A DNA stretch of 64,000 nt from Helopsaltes ochotensis (Eukaryota; Chordata; Aves; Passeriformes; Locustellidae). Under the pieces are notes generated by a model that was not told where the DNA came from, searched no databases, and was given only the letters and a program-made list of their open reading frames with translations. Both the position numbers and the translations under genes were made by a program. Shown here one piece after another: positions 51,307-62,761 of this stretch. The stretch's first letter is position 1, and the number at the start of each line of letters is the position of its first letter. Location: contig VXBM01000286.1 in assembly GCA_013400155.1 (NCBI GenBank), positions 799,455-863,454 of the forward strand, read 5' to 3'.

Positions 51307-54288
51307 ATGGAAAAGAGGAGAATCCGTTCCTGGGAATGGGCTCAGCCCTTCCCTTAACTCCTAACACAGAAGATGATGCCTTAAATGCTCTGTTAAATTG
51401 TAGATATTGAGATGGAAATTTGCATGAGCTGCATTACAACAGACCTGTGGATGGCAGGGGAAAGTGACAGGGTGAAATCCAGGCTCCTTGCAGGTAAAGT
51501 TCCCATCCATACCGTGAGGTTAGGAGTTTGTCTCACTCTAAGAATTTTGGAATGCTTTCCTGTGCCTTGCAGCTTTGTCTTGCCCCATTTTTATATTTCA
51601 AAGTAGGAAGGCTCATGAGCACAGTAGAAGAAAGGAAGGAGCATCTGCATGTGGGAAACTCTTATTCTGCCAGTGACAATAGTAATAAAAACAATAATGA
51701 CAATTTCTCCAATTTTTATGGCGACTAAGAGTTTTAGCAGGAAGCGTGGATGATACTGTGTCTGTACAAGGCAGGTCTTGCATAAACAAAATTAAAGGAT
51801 AAAGAATCTTGGAAAAAGATAAATAATTTCCTGAGAGTGTTGTTTTAAGATATGTGACACTGTGCCTTAGAATAAAGATGAGAGATGCATTTTAGTATAT
51901 TCGTTATATGCCTTTTCATCTGAACAGAATTTGATTTTGCTGCCTGTTATGTTGTACAAAACTGGAAAGAATAATCCCACAATATGATGGGTATTAATAC
52001 CGTAGTTATAAATCAATGCATTATAATTTTTCTCCTGGGAAATGAACAAAAGCGGTTTTTTATATATTATAATATGCCAACCATTATGTATGTAAGTGTG
52101 CTCTAACCTACACCAATACTTTCTGTAGTGCACTAGCTCTTCCCAGTCTTTCTTTTTTTGTGGGATAGCAGATGAACCAAGATGACCTCATACTACAGCT
52201 TTGCTTCTCTGAGAAAATGAAGCTGTCAACAACATGGAAAAAGTCTCGTAACCACAGGAAACAAAGTGTTCAGAGGAGCTGGACTAAGGCTGTGGAACTT
52301 GCTGCCAGACAAAATAAGAATGACCAGCACATGTGCCACTCTAAACACTCAATGCAGGAACCCAATTATTCAGAGTAGCTTTCCTTTGATAGTCCTTTCA
52401 AGCACCCTTAGAGTAAGTGCTCTTTGGGTTGTAAGACTATGAAAAGCTCAAAAATGTTCAGAGGTTAGAAAAAAAAATAGCAAGCTCACACATCATTTCC
52501 CTGGAAAATAGCTAGACATTACAGCAACAGTCTGATACAATCCTGGATAAATAGATTGTTACTAAAAAATAAATAAAGCAGATAATTTCTTCCTGTCTGT
52601 AGGAGTGGAAGGCAGCACTTTGAAACATTTCTAAAGCCATATATCTCTCAAGCCCATTACAATCCATTTATACATATTATTATTGCTTACTAACTCTCCA
52701 GAAAATATGAATCAAGTGTGCATTGGGCAATAAGCAGTGTGTCTGTAGGAATTTCATGTCATGTGTTTCTTCTAAAAATGCTGCATAATGGCATGCACAG
52801 AAATTGAGTACAAACCTGCAGCTGATGATCTCCTACATCTTTAATTTTTCATACTCCTTGTATGGTTGTGTGCAAAGTTCCACAGCTCCAATTAAGTTTA
52901 AACTGTAACAACTTAATTGAATTTAATGACCAACAGGAATATTTCCATGTATTTATATTTGATGCTTCATGCCAATCTTCAGTAAAGTTCTCTGAAGCAC
53001 TGGCATGCGATGAAGACGATCCCTCAAAAAAGTGAAATAAACAATCAGTTTAAAAGATGCTTTTCCGTTCCCCAAACTGTGGAAATAGCTGCTAAAAGTA
53101 TTCAGATAAAGATTGCTGTCATGATCACTGTGTGGTTGATATGAGAGACTGGAAGACGGCTGAATCTTCCCAAGAGATGCTTTTGCTTGAAATAATCTAA
53201 ACACGGGAATATCTGATTTCACTCATTCCATTGAGTGTGGAAGACATATTCTGCAAGATGTGCCTGGTATTTGGATGTTAGTGTGGGGTTAGCCCAACGC
53301 TCCTTCTTCCTGAGTCACATACCAAAATCTTCATGTGATCAAAAGCCACAGAAGATGCAGACTCCCTGTGGAGGGGAATGGGAGGTCCTGGAGTGATTCA
53401 TGGACAGTAGCTGACACAGCTCCCAGAGGACTCATTCATTTATGGTGGAGCAGGTCTAGCTCATGCCAGCCGTATTGCTGGCTCCCTGAGCAGCCCATTG
53501 ATTTTGGCTTTAGCAGCTGCTGCTGTCTCTTTTCCTTCCATGGCCAGACATTTGAATTCCTCTTCCTTTTTTTTTTTTTTTGCCCACACAGTCTTCTGAC
53601 TGGCCGTGTGATTCAGCTTTTGTCTTGGGGCAGTGCTTAACCATTTTGTGCAGGGCCACTCTTGGTGTGTCTGCAGTTCAAGAAGGGTGTAGGCTACTCC
53701 TGTGCAACTGATGACCCTGTAAAGTTTATAACTATTTATATCTATTTTTATTATTATCATATTTTATTCAATAGTATCTATTCCATATTCTATATTATAT
53801 AATTATTACATTCTGTCTATTATAGATATCCATTTTATCTATTATAATCATTTTTTATCTATTCCAAGACAGGGGTTCAGCCAACAGAATGGTCATGCAC
53901 TTCATCCTGTCAGGGAAAAATGAGTATATTCCTTTCCTGAAACAAACTAATTGGGCTTTTTGTTGCTATCATAAAGAATATAACTGAAGCTGCACAAATC
54001 AATTTTCTTAAGACCAAAGAAAGGTGAAAGGGAACCCTGGAAAGCCACTTCTGATCTGTGCAGAGCTGAACAAACCCCAGCACTGAAGAAGTTGAAGGCG
54101 AATGGTACACAATTCTGTGGTAGTCTAGACCACGAAAGAAAGGAGTTGAAGTTTAAAAAAATCAACTCTGACATAAACAGTGTAAAAGCGTAACTTTTAA
54201 ATAAGTAATGTCTCAGTTTATTTGCTTACATGCATTTTCATTTATCTATTTATATTTTTTCCATATGCACAGACACACCCACACACCC

Positions 54289-54290
<2 letters not shown>
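51307..54290. other. Non-coding sequence, no gene seen
   Basis: Includes a very AT-rich patch at about 53737-53870 built on TCTATT-like words and a T run near 53568-53581. No gene recognised. Confidence 0.5.
53737..53870. repeat. AT-rich low complexity with TCTATT-like words
   Basis: Repeated TATCTAT, TCTATTATA and ATTATAT words, nearly free of G. A degenerate tandem array or plain AT-rich drift. Confidence 0.6.

Positions 54291-54352
<62 letters not shown>
54291..54352. repeat. Compound microsatellite: AT array then AG array
   Basis: About 18 AT units pass through ACAC into about 11 AG units, preceded by short CACACACC stretches. Likely polymorphic in length. Confidence 0.95.
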
Positions 54353-56261
54353 GGGCTAATCTAAAATACCTTTGAGGACTGAAAGCTTGCTCAGTGGTGG
54401 TAGAACCAGACAGGCAGTCTCCAACTGCTGGCTCTACTTGAAATAAGAAATCTTCAAAAGATACAGTGATGTGAGGCAGTACGAAATATCAAGGGCAAAA
54501 TATAAGTAGACTTGATATGTTTTCCAATTTGCTGGCCAGCAGACTACCTGAGGAGAGACCCCTGGTGAAAGGATCCTTAAATATTTTCTGTACCTCCTCC
54601 TCCTCTCAGGGCACAGGGAGCTGAGCCGGACTGGATCTTTTAAGAGACTCACCTTCATCCTGACCTGCTTTTCCCTTGGCTTCAGGCAATAAAATAGAAG
54701 AGTTCAAGCGAGCCAGAGCTTGAAATCTGGAGACCCTTGGGCACTGAATAAGCTTGGGATAAACGACTGCTAATGGCACAATTATCACTCGCGGTCACAG
54801 GAGATAATCCTTGTTTGACTTTTAACAGCCGATGCTTTGTGTTGCTCCCCACAAAAAGGGAAGAAAAAAAGTTAATAAGTCATCCATTCAGGCTTGTGTT
54901 GTAAAAACTCCAGTGTGGTTAAGCAGTGCTTGCAGAATAAAAAGGGTGAACTAAAGAAAGATGAGTTATTTAATAGCTGGGGACAAGGTTTGGGTTCCTA
55001 AGGCCTCCAAGCCTAGAGGAGAAAAAGTGGTTTTTGACAACAGCAGTTCCTGAAACTGCTTGTGCAAAACAGAAACACATCAAGAGAATTTAAGATAAAA
55101 GAGAAAAAGTGCTCTGTCTCTAGTGGTGTTAAAACGCAGCGTGAAGCAAAATGCAATGAAAGGGAGAGGCTTTTCTGAGCACTGGTTGTAAAATTTGAAC
55201 TAAAAATCCTCTGTTATCTTTCATAATTATAAGAATGTAAGCAGCTAATTTAAATGTTAACTTAATCAAGTTAATTTGAATAACCACATTTAAGGACTCG
55301 AATCTCAGTATTATTTGTCAATATTTGAAGCACAGAGGTTTTATTTTAATGGCGGTTTAGATTAATGTGTCTCTGATGAATTGAAGGGGTAACAATGGCA
55401 GATCTGTAGAACTGTTGTCGAGATAAGGGATTATCTGTAAGAACAAGGTAATAAAGATTTCTAGTCAGTTTCATGCAGACTAAACTGTGTGACGATTTAA
55501 CATTAAAACTTTTCACTTTGCACGTTCCAGATCTTTCCCACTCTACTTTGAAAGGTGTAATAGCAGAAAGGAGACATAAAGCACTGGGTTTGCTATGGGC
55601 ACTGTGGGAATACTGGCAAAGATCGTGCAGATAATATTGGAATGTAAAGGCACCTTTTTCCACAGGATGGATTTTAAATGGGCAAATTTGTCCTGGATTT
55701 CTGCTGCTAGCACCCAGGCGAGCTGGGTTAAAACTCAGCTGTGTTGGTTCTGTCCCCAGGTGCTGGCATGAGGCCTTTGCTGGCTGCACAGTGACATATT
55801 TGAGATGAGGACAAGCCCTTTCTCTCTGCTGTGCATGCACATGCAGGCAGGAATTAACATCTCTTTCTGTAGTGCACAATAGGTAAGTTTGTGGCACTGT
55901 TTCTTTATCAGATATCTGTTTGTTAAATAGGATTCCTTGCGCTATAACAACTTGAAATGTATTTAAAAATCCCAACCACACAAACAAAAAAATCACCCAA
56001 AAAATCGCAGCCCAAACACAACCAAACTGCCTAAAACTAGGATAGTTATAGAAGCTGATAGAAGTGATGAATGTGCTACTTACTCAATGTTTATCTGCTT
56101 ACTGTATAGTCATTGATTTTTTTTGGTGAGGACAATTATCCACTACAGTGGAGCTTTATTTAAAGACTTTTAACTCAGATTTCTGGAAACTGAGCGATAT
56201 ATAAAGCTTGGAATCCTTCTCAATGATTTATTGTAATGTAACATTTGCTGCAATAAACTAC

Positions 56262-56340
56262 GCCCTCAATTAGACCTGAGCAACTCCATTAACTTTAATT
56301 ATATCATGGTTGTAACTGAGAGTATAATTTAGCCCTCTGG
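56262..56340. repeat. Probable decayed ancient sauropsid repeat
   Basis: GAGCAACTCCATTAACTTTA, then GGTTGTAACTGAGAGTATAA followed by TTTAGCCCTC, follow the order CAACTCCATTGACTTCAATGG ... GTAACTGAGAGCAGAATTTGGCCC that I recall for an old repeat shared by birds and reptiles. Point changes only, few indels. Confidence 0.45.
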
Positions 56341-56553
56341 GAATAGAATATACAATTAAAGCTCCACAGCGCAGAACAGGCTGAAGAAATTTGCCCTTCA
56401 GCTGGAGCTGTCAGGGAAATTATGGGTTGTTTTGGTTATTCTCTCCAACCTTAACAAATCCCATTAATGGCATAGTTGCAGTGCGTAATTTGCAGTGTAT
56501 GGTGGCTGGTAGAACAAATGCTGTTTATGTTTTTTTCTCTTGGTATCTTGCAG

Positions 56554-56634
56554 GTGATCAGAGATCAGGAATTTAAGCTCTTGGGCACTGACTTTTTGCT
56601 CAGGAAATAGGAGAGCAGGAGCTGAGTCAACAAG
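56554..56634 (+). other. Exon-like interval with strong splice-site-like borders
   Basis: The left side has a pyrimidine-rich stretch (TTTTTTCTCTTGGTATCTTG) ending in CAG. The right side reads CAAG followed by GTGAGT, a full match to the 5' splice consensus. All three frames contain a stop within 81 bases, so it could only be a non-coding or UTR exon. Best-looking splice pair I noticed, but unproven. Confidence 0.22.
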
Positions 56635-58162
56635 GTGAGTTCCTTTGCCAGCCAGAGGATGCAGAGGGTTTGGAATTGAGGGACTAAGAAATAATACGTG
56701 CTTATTTGGTACAATCCCATAGTAACAAGCTGTTGTGTTGCAGAGGGAAAAGCAAACAAGGAGCTGTAGGCAGATCTCTGTGATGAGAACCAACCAGTTT
56801 TTCATCCCAACTGCTTCAGCAGAAAGCAAAGAGTTGGCAGTGTTATTAAGTTATATTGATAGCCTGTTCAACTCCTTCCTATGTGACTGAGAAAAATTAG
56901 CTTAGCTTGTAAGAATAAGAAAGGAGAATTTCTGTCTTGCATTTCTTATTTCCAAAGAGGGATGCCAGAGGGAACTTTTAACCAATATTTAGCAGGGTTA
57001 TTTTCATGTTTGCTTTTGGTTCGTCTTCCCATGATAAATGGGTTTGTTTGTCAGTATTCACATGTGGTGGATTTTGAGGCTTGAAATCAGTGCAAACCAC
57101 GAGGGCATTGGAAGTTGAAGTCCCCATGGAAAGGCTATGGAAGAGTTGGGGACCATAATAAAAAGCAAACCAAAAGCACTCAGGCTTTGTTAAACTCTAA
57201 ATGACGGTGCCCAGGAGACATCAAAGCCCCTGGTGTTCCTGCAGGCTTGGCACTTGAGTTTCATAGTGCTTTCCATGGCCATCTCAGCTCAGTTTCAGTC
57301 CATATACCCCTCAGTTCTTGCAGTTTTCATGTCAGAAAACTCCTCAGGGAAGGATCTTTGTGTCTGATTTTTGACAGCTGGCACTGGCAGCTCAGGCAGG
57401 TCCACAGAGCTGCCCCCATTGCCTAATCTACACTCCCTACACCCAGATCCCACTGACATGCATTTACAAGGGAGCGTGATAAAGAATTTCCCTCTGTGCC
57501 CAACCATAGCAGCTTGTATACCTCAGGAGTAAAATGCTTTCAGTGCTGGCTCCCAACTCCTGTACTGAAAGTATTTTCTACTTCCTTTGTCCAGTAAGAA
57601 GCTACTTTCCACACCAGAGCAATTTGTGTGTACCTACCACCCTTTAGTTTAAGGCTTTCCTCAAATAAGTTCCATGTTTAGTTGAAAGTCCTGCTGAAAT
57701 GATTAACAAAACTCAGCTCTTTCTGCTGTCCTGTTTTCAATCTTTTGTGACTCAGGGAAATGTTCTTCACTGCTTGTATCCGAGATTCAGAAAGTCCTGA
57801 GGAGCCAGATTGGCTTATAAGTGGATTTAGATCTAAGTCTAAGACTAGAGAGGAAGCCTGAAATGATGAGAAGGCTGAAGAAAGTAACATCTAAGTTAAA
57901 GACAAACCTCACCAACCTGTCTGAAATGTGAACAGCTGCACTATACAGAAAACGTATGTGGTACTGGAAGCAATAGGGAAAAAAAAGATTTATTTAGGAG
58001 TAGGACTTCCACCAATTGGTTTAAATTACGTGATAGAAAGGAAACAAGGGGAAAAGAACACAATTGGCCTGAAAATTTTTAATGAAAAAGACCATTTGTA
58101 AAATTGGAAATGAGCTGTGAAAATAGCACTGTGCTAAATAAACACTTAGGAAATCCAGGCTG

Positions 58163-58163
<1 letters not shown>

Positions 58164-58217
<54 letters not shown>
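58164..58217. repeat. Poly-T tract, 54 bases
   Basis: Uninterrupted T54. It accounts for the lysine run of a minus-strand frame at 58021-58233, which is not a gene. Length at this size is unreliable in assemblies. Confidence 0.97.
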
Positions 58218-59128
58218 CTGGAATAAGACCCAATTTATTTCTCTTTTCATTTCATTTCATTCATCTTCCAATTTTTAAAAACTTTAATGCATAAAGAAAA
58301 AGTACAACAGGCATATTAAATACCCTTGCTTAATAAACGGAGTAAATAATTTCCTGCAACATATGCATTTTTTTTTAATAGTCTTAATAGAATTTCTGAA
58401 TGAGGAACTTGTCATTACTAACTTCTCTTGCTTCCTTTCATGGCACTGCATCTCTTGGTGAGGATCAACACAGAATGACTGTGCACTGGTACAGAACAAG
58501 GGAAGTGGAGAATGGTTTGGGTATGCCTTTTAATTGCAATTTATACCCTCTAGTTCATGTGTTGAAAGGGATAGACGCTTCTTTATGCTATTTGTAATAC
58601 TGTCGGGATGGCTGACTACTCCAAACTGAAGTGGAAAACGGAAAGAAACCCCACAAACTTTGTAATTAGGATAAGAATGGTTAATAGCATTTTGTGGGTG
58701 GGGTTCCTCACTGTCTTTTACTTGCTGACTGTGTGAAATTCTGTAAAAGTGGACGGGGTTGTGTCCCCTCTGTACAAATAATTGTCCAAGCTGAAAGCAC
58801 TGGCTGTTTGCATGCTGTAACCTCTCTTGCATCAGGAGGTAACCTGGAGCTGGGAGTGTTTGGGTACACAGGAGGCTTGCCCCAACCTTGCAGGTGAGAG
58901 GCAAACCATGGCTAAAATGAGCAAATGCTGAATGCTGCTTGCGTAGCACTCTCTGGGAAAGAGCCGTGTTTAGAGACAAGGCTGGACATAGCCTTGCAAA
59001 GCCAGGTCAAGGAATATTTGACAGAAGAAATATCCCTAGCAGTGTTGTGTGGCCTTGTGATTCTCCTGGTCTTTAGTGTGGTTGATTAGAACATGAAGAT
59101 GTTCTATAGCCACTGCTAGACTGATTAC
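58218..59128. other. Non-coding sequence, no gene seen
   Basis: A 149-codon minus frame (58530-58979) overlaps a 67-codon plus frame and shows no domain I recognise. TTTCATTTCATTTCATTCAT words follow the T54 tract. Confidence 0.5.
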
Positions 59129-59644
59129 CATAGAATCAAGGAATATTTTGGGTTGGAAGGGACCTTAAAGATCATCTAATTCCTGTCTGTCTGCCATGGA
59201 CACCTTTTACAAAACCATGTTGCTCGGAGCTCCACTCACCCTGGCTTTTAACCCTTCCAGGAGTGGGGCAACTTCTCTGGGCAACCCATTCCAGTGCCTC
59301 ACCACCTTCACAGCAAGCAGCTTCTCTATATCTAATCTAAATTTCCCCTCTCAGTTTGAAGCCATTCCCCCTTGTCCCATTATTGCAGTTCCTGATGAAG
59401 AGTGCCTCTGCCACTTCCCTTACTGGCTCCCTTGAGATACTGGAAGGTTACTGTGAGTTCTCCACTCACTTCTCCGGGCTGAGCAGTCCCAGCTTTCTCC
59501 GCCTGTCCTCGCAGGGCAGGTGCTTCGCTCCTCATCAGCCTTGTGGCCCTCCTCTGGACATGCTCCAACACTTCTGTGTCCCTCTTATGTTGGGGACACC
59601 AGAACTGTACTCAGTGCTCCCAGTGGGGTCTCACCAGAGCAGTA
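59129..59644 (-). mobile_element. CR1 LINE fragment with ORF2 C-terminal remnant
   Basis: The longest CR1 copy here, about 515 bases, read on the minus strand. The left edge CATAGAATCAAGGAATATTT with TTGGGTTGGAAGGGACC is the antisense of the 3' tail; further right come GGCAACCCATTCCAGTGCCT, CTTGTCCCATTATTGCAG, TGGCCCTCCTCTGGACATGC and GGTCTCACCAGAGCAGT. A minus frame at 59380-59571 carries EHVQRRATRLM, the conserved motif near the C-terminus of CR1 reverse-transcriptase ORF2, but then drifts out of the family's reading frame. The copy is 5'-truncated and inactive. Several CpGs survive. Confidence 0.95.
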
Positions 59645-60596
59645 TGTAAGACTTTTAAGAAAGAGGCTCATTACTGTAGATATACTCTAGATAAGTTTAA
59701 AAAACCCAAACAAAATCCAGAAAAAAAAAACCCCAAACCCTTCCTAAAATAAAGTGTTCAAAGTGATCCTTTCAAACAGTGTTAGAAATAATTTCTCCTT
59801 CTAAATTAAGTTCAAAACTCAACCTATTTTAAAATATATAATGGGAGATAAGCTCCCATGAAAGTGAATATTATTTCTTTTCCTTGGAAATTTATCTTTG
59901 TTCTTTTTTCATGACATTTTTTCCAGGTTAATGGTATCCTTACAAGAGGGCAGTGTGCATGCTCCTCAACATGGATGGGGAGTCAGATTGCCAATTACTT
60001 AAATGAAACAACGGCTGAATTAGTAGGTTAGATGAAAACCAGATTATCATAATACATAAATTACACGACCACTTCAGGGTGTGTGACGCTGAGTAGCTGT
60101 TTGGATCTGCTATCAGGTTTGTGCAAAACGCTGATTTGTGCTTGGCTGCTGCCTGCAACGCTCGCACACGGGGCGAGGAGAGGAACACCAAGTACTCCCC
60201 TGCCCAGAGCACTGGGCTTCTAATTCTGTGGTCTTTTCTTGGATGTGACACCTAGAGTGGGGCAGATTACGTTTCCAGTTAATGATCTGCAGGATGATAT
60301 GCAGTGCTTTTTTGGCTAGCCTCCTCTCCGATGCTTAACAATTCTATACACAAAACTGGGACAAGAATTTAACCTACTCCTCGCCATCCATCAGAAGAAC
60401 ATGAATTGCATCTATTGAGGGCAGGAAGATTTGACAGGGGGAAAAAGGAAACAGTAGAAATTGTAGACCAGCCAGGTGGGAGCTGGCTAAATGAATACAA
60501 CTCATGCCTAAGTGGGCATAAGAGTTTGTCTGCAGACGTATTGGGTGGTCAGACCCTCACCTGAATTATATGGCTTGGAATCAGAAATATCTCCGT

Positions 60597-60660
60597 TTTA
60601 TTCCTTGAATTTACTCCAGATTCATGCAAGTGTAACTGAGATAAAATGTTAATTATAGGC
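60597..60660. repeat. Probable decayed ancient sauropsid repeat
   Basis: TTTACTCCAGATTCATGCAA followed by GTGTAACTGAGATAAAATG matches the order TTTACTCCGGATTTACACCA then GTGTAACTGAGATCAGAAT of an old dispersed repeat I recall from reptile and bird genomes. It shares the GTAACTGAGA core with the copy at 56262. Confidence 0.45.
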
Positions 60661-60908
60661 TCTCAGGACCTTTCTTATTTCAGGGCACCCAGGAGCCAGG
60701 ACATGGGTTTGCTCATGTTGGAAAATGAGACTGTGCTAGCAGTCTGGGCTGGTTAACAGCAATGAAAGGGCTTGTGCTGATTTAATTAACTGGCTCATTA
60801 CTAAGAGAACTTAAAGGCTCTGTCTAGGTGAAATGGTAAATCTGATCTGTATGAAGTCTAGAGGCAAGGTTTGTTAATTGTTTTTCCCTTGGAAATAATG
60901 TTTGGCAG

Positions 60909-60985
60909 GTGGCATGTGCTCAACCCTCATCCTGACAGGGATCCTGGGTAGAGCGGAGTCAGGATACATCTGGGACCAGGAGATG
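60909..60985 (+). other. Exon-like interval with one open frame
   Basis: Preceded by a T-rich stretch and TTTGGCAG, and ends GAGATG followed by GTGAGT. One frame stays open across all 77 bases, with peptide ending GRAESGYIWDQEM, and a Met codon lies near its start. I do not recognise the peptide. A 77-base open frame is common by chance. Confidence 0.15.
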
Positions 60986-61289
60986 GTGAGTGACTCCAGG
61001 TCCTTTACTTAAGACACAGTTTTAGACCTTCAGGAATTACTTCATATTCATATCAGGCTTGTGACACTGCTTTTGGCCTCTAAAAGTCTATTTTTGTCTT
61101 TGTCAGGTTTAGCAGTTCTCCTCTGCCCGGTTCATATGCTGTAGTTCTTTTGGCTTGCTAATTCAGACCAGCCAATGAAGAAGAATTTTTTGAGCATAAC
61201 CTTGTCAAGGGGTGGAAACTACTTTTCATGTATTCAGCTTCATCTCCAAGGATGTTTGTTTGATTTTAATTCTCTTAAAATGTGTAGAA

Positions 61290-61475
61290 ACATAAGAAGA
61301 GCCTTGTTGGATCAGATAAGGGGAGAAGGAAATGCTGTTTAGGACGGTCATGTGAGCCTCTCAAGACCATCCCTCTGCTGTCAACATTCACAGCTGTTGA
61401 ACTAGGAATGCTAGGGGATACATCCATGCCATCTGTGTCAGTTGTAGTGATATTCTTTCTTGTATTTGGTAGCAT
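61290..61475. repeat. Possible ancient amniote interspersed repeat relic
   Basis: GAAACATAAGAAGAGCCTTG followed by TTGGATCAGAT closely matches AACATAAGAAGAGCCCTGCT then GGATCAGACC, the start of a repeat I recall as common in lizards, turtles and crocodilians. Downstream similarity is weak, so only the first 30 or so bases are convincing. Confidence 0.42.
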
Positions 61476-62648
61476 AAAATATTTCAGTTATGGTTTGAAA
61501 TCTGACTAGATGAATCACAGTAAGTGTAGGTGGTGTTTGGGATATGCCCTTTCATTCTTAAATTCTATGCAAATTTCTTAATTTTGTGCTATGACTGTGC
61601 ATTTCAACACTTTGTTTGGACTCTGAGCACTCACCAAATATATCATACTCGATTACAGTCCTCTGTTAGTAAAATGCAATTGAGCTGCATTGTTGGGCAA
61701 CTGTGCCTTTCTCATCTCACCCTTTTTCTCCTGTGTAACAATGCAAAGGCTTTCCTTTAGGGTTATCAGCTGTGTTTCCCATGGCTCTTTCTCTCTACAC
61801 AGTCAAATTTTGCCTCTACTGAAAGATTAGGGAAGAGGGAAAAGAGGGTGGCAGTTCAGAGTCCCTGAAATGGTGACATCCCAGAGCCTGTACGAACTGT
61901 CTCTCTGTGGTCTTTTCCTTGTCTCTTCATGACAAGCCTGGCTTTCCCCATAAGTATCTCCAAATGGGTGTCTACAGTGTGTTTTGTACATCAGATTTTG
62001 TTTGTCTGTAGCACTGATTTGTTGCTTCTCTTTTAAACAGAGAGGGAAACTTCAAGAAGACTTATTGCCATATGTACACAGGCTGATTTTTGCAAGCTTT
62101 CTGATTCTTCAACCCTGCAGCTTTCTACTCCTGTCTCTAAGTAGTGATGTGCTTGATTATTTAGTTAGCTGAGGCATCTGCTTTGTTATGAGTTCATCTC
62201 TTGGACCAGAGGCAGCCTGAAGCAGCAAGGCAAAACAGCTTGTTATAATTTGACTGTTTTATCTCCCAGAGGAAGAAAATGTTGTCCATCATTAAAAATA
62301 ACAGTACTGGTCTTGTTCCAATCCAAAATATAGCTTTACTCCTGAATGAATGTTGAAAAAGATTAACAGAAACATTTTTTTGCAGGAACACTTCTAGTGT
62401 CACAAGGAAAGCTTGGTAGCATGGATATGAGGTAGATTAAAACCTGAAGTGTTTCAAAATATGTTTGCAGAGGCAATAAATGCAACACTTCCTTGAGCTT
62501 ATTTAATGAATAGTTCACAGGGCAAACAGCATTGCAAGAAAAGAAAAGAAGCACCAATGCATTAAACTGTCTCAGGAGGTTGGTCTTGAAAAAGAACCTC
62601 TAGCTCTGGCAGAGAAATAAATGTTGAGGGGTAAAAGCAAAGCCAAAT

Positions 62649-62761
62649 GGAAGGAAGGAAGGAAGGAAGGAAGGAAGGAAGGAAGGAAGGAAGGAAGGAA
62701 GGAAGGAAGGAAGGAAGGAAGGAAGGAAGGAAGGAAGGAAGGAAGGAAGGAAGGAAGGAAG
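62649..62761. repeat. GGAA tetranucleotide microsatellite, 28 units
   Basis: A perfect GGAA array of about 112 bases that ends exactly at the LTR border. Frames through it give GRKE or FLPS runs and are not genes. GGAA is also the core of ETS-factor binding sites. The array is probably length-polymorphic. Confidence 0.97.

Larger units (their letters stand above)
54353..58163. other. Non-coding sequence with the longest open frame of the window
   Basis: A 216-codon frame (55346-55996, minus) is the longest in the window but matches no family I know; see findings. An exon-like interval is at 56554-56634 and a decayed repeat at 56262-56340. Otherwise nothing was recognised. Confidence 0.45.
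59645..62648. other. Non-coding sequence, no gene seen
   Basis: AT-rich apart from a CpG-retaining patch at about 60125-60180. Contains an exon-like interval (60909-60985) and two decayed repeats (60597, 61290). No gene recognised. Confidence 0.5.

Noticed and set aside
58021..58233. Lysine-run open frame
   Set aside because: Produced by the T54 tract on the opposite strand.
58530..58979. 149-codon minus frame
   Set aside because: No domain recognised and an opposing plus frame covers the same bases.
59196..59649. Plus-strand frames of 79 and 97 codons
   Set aside because: Antisense translations of the CR1 fragment.
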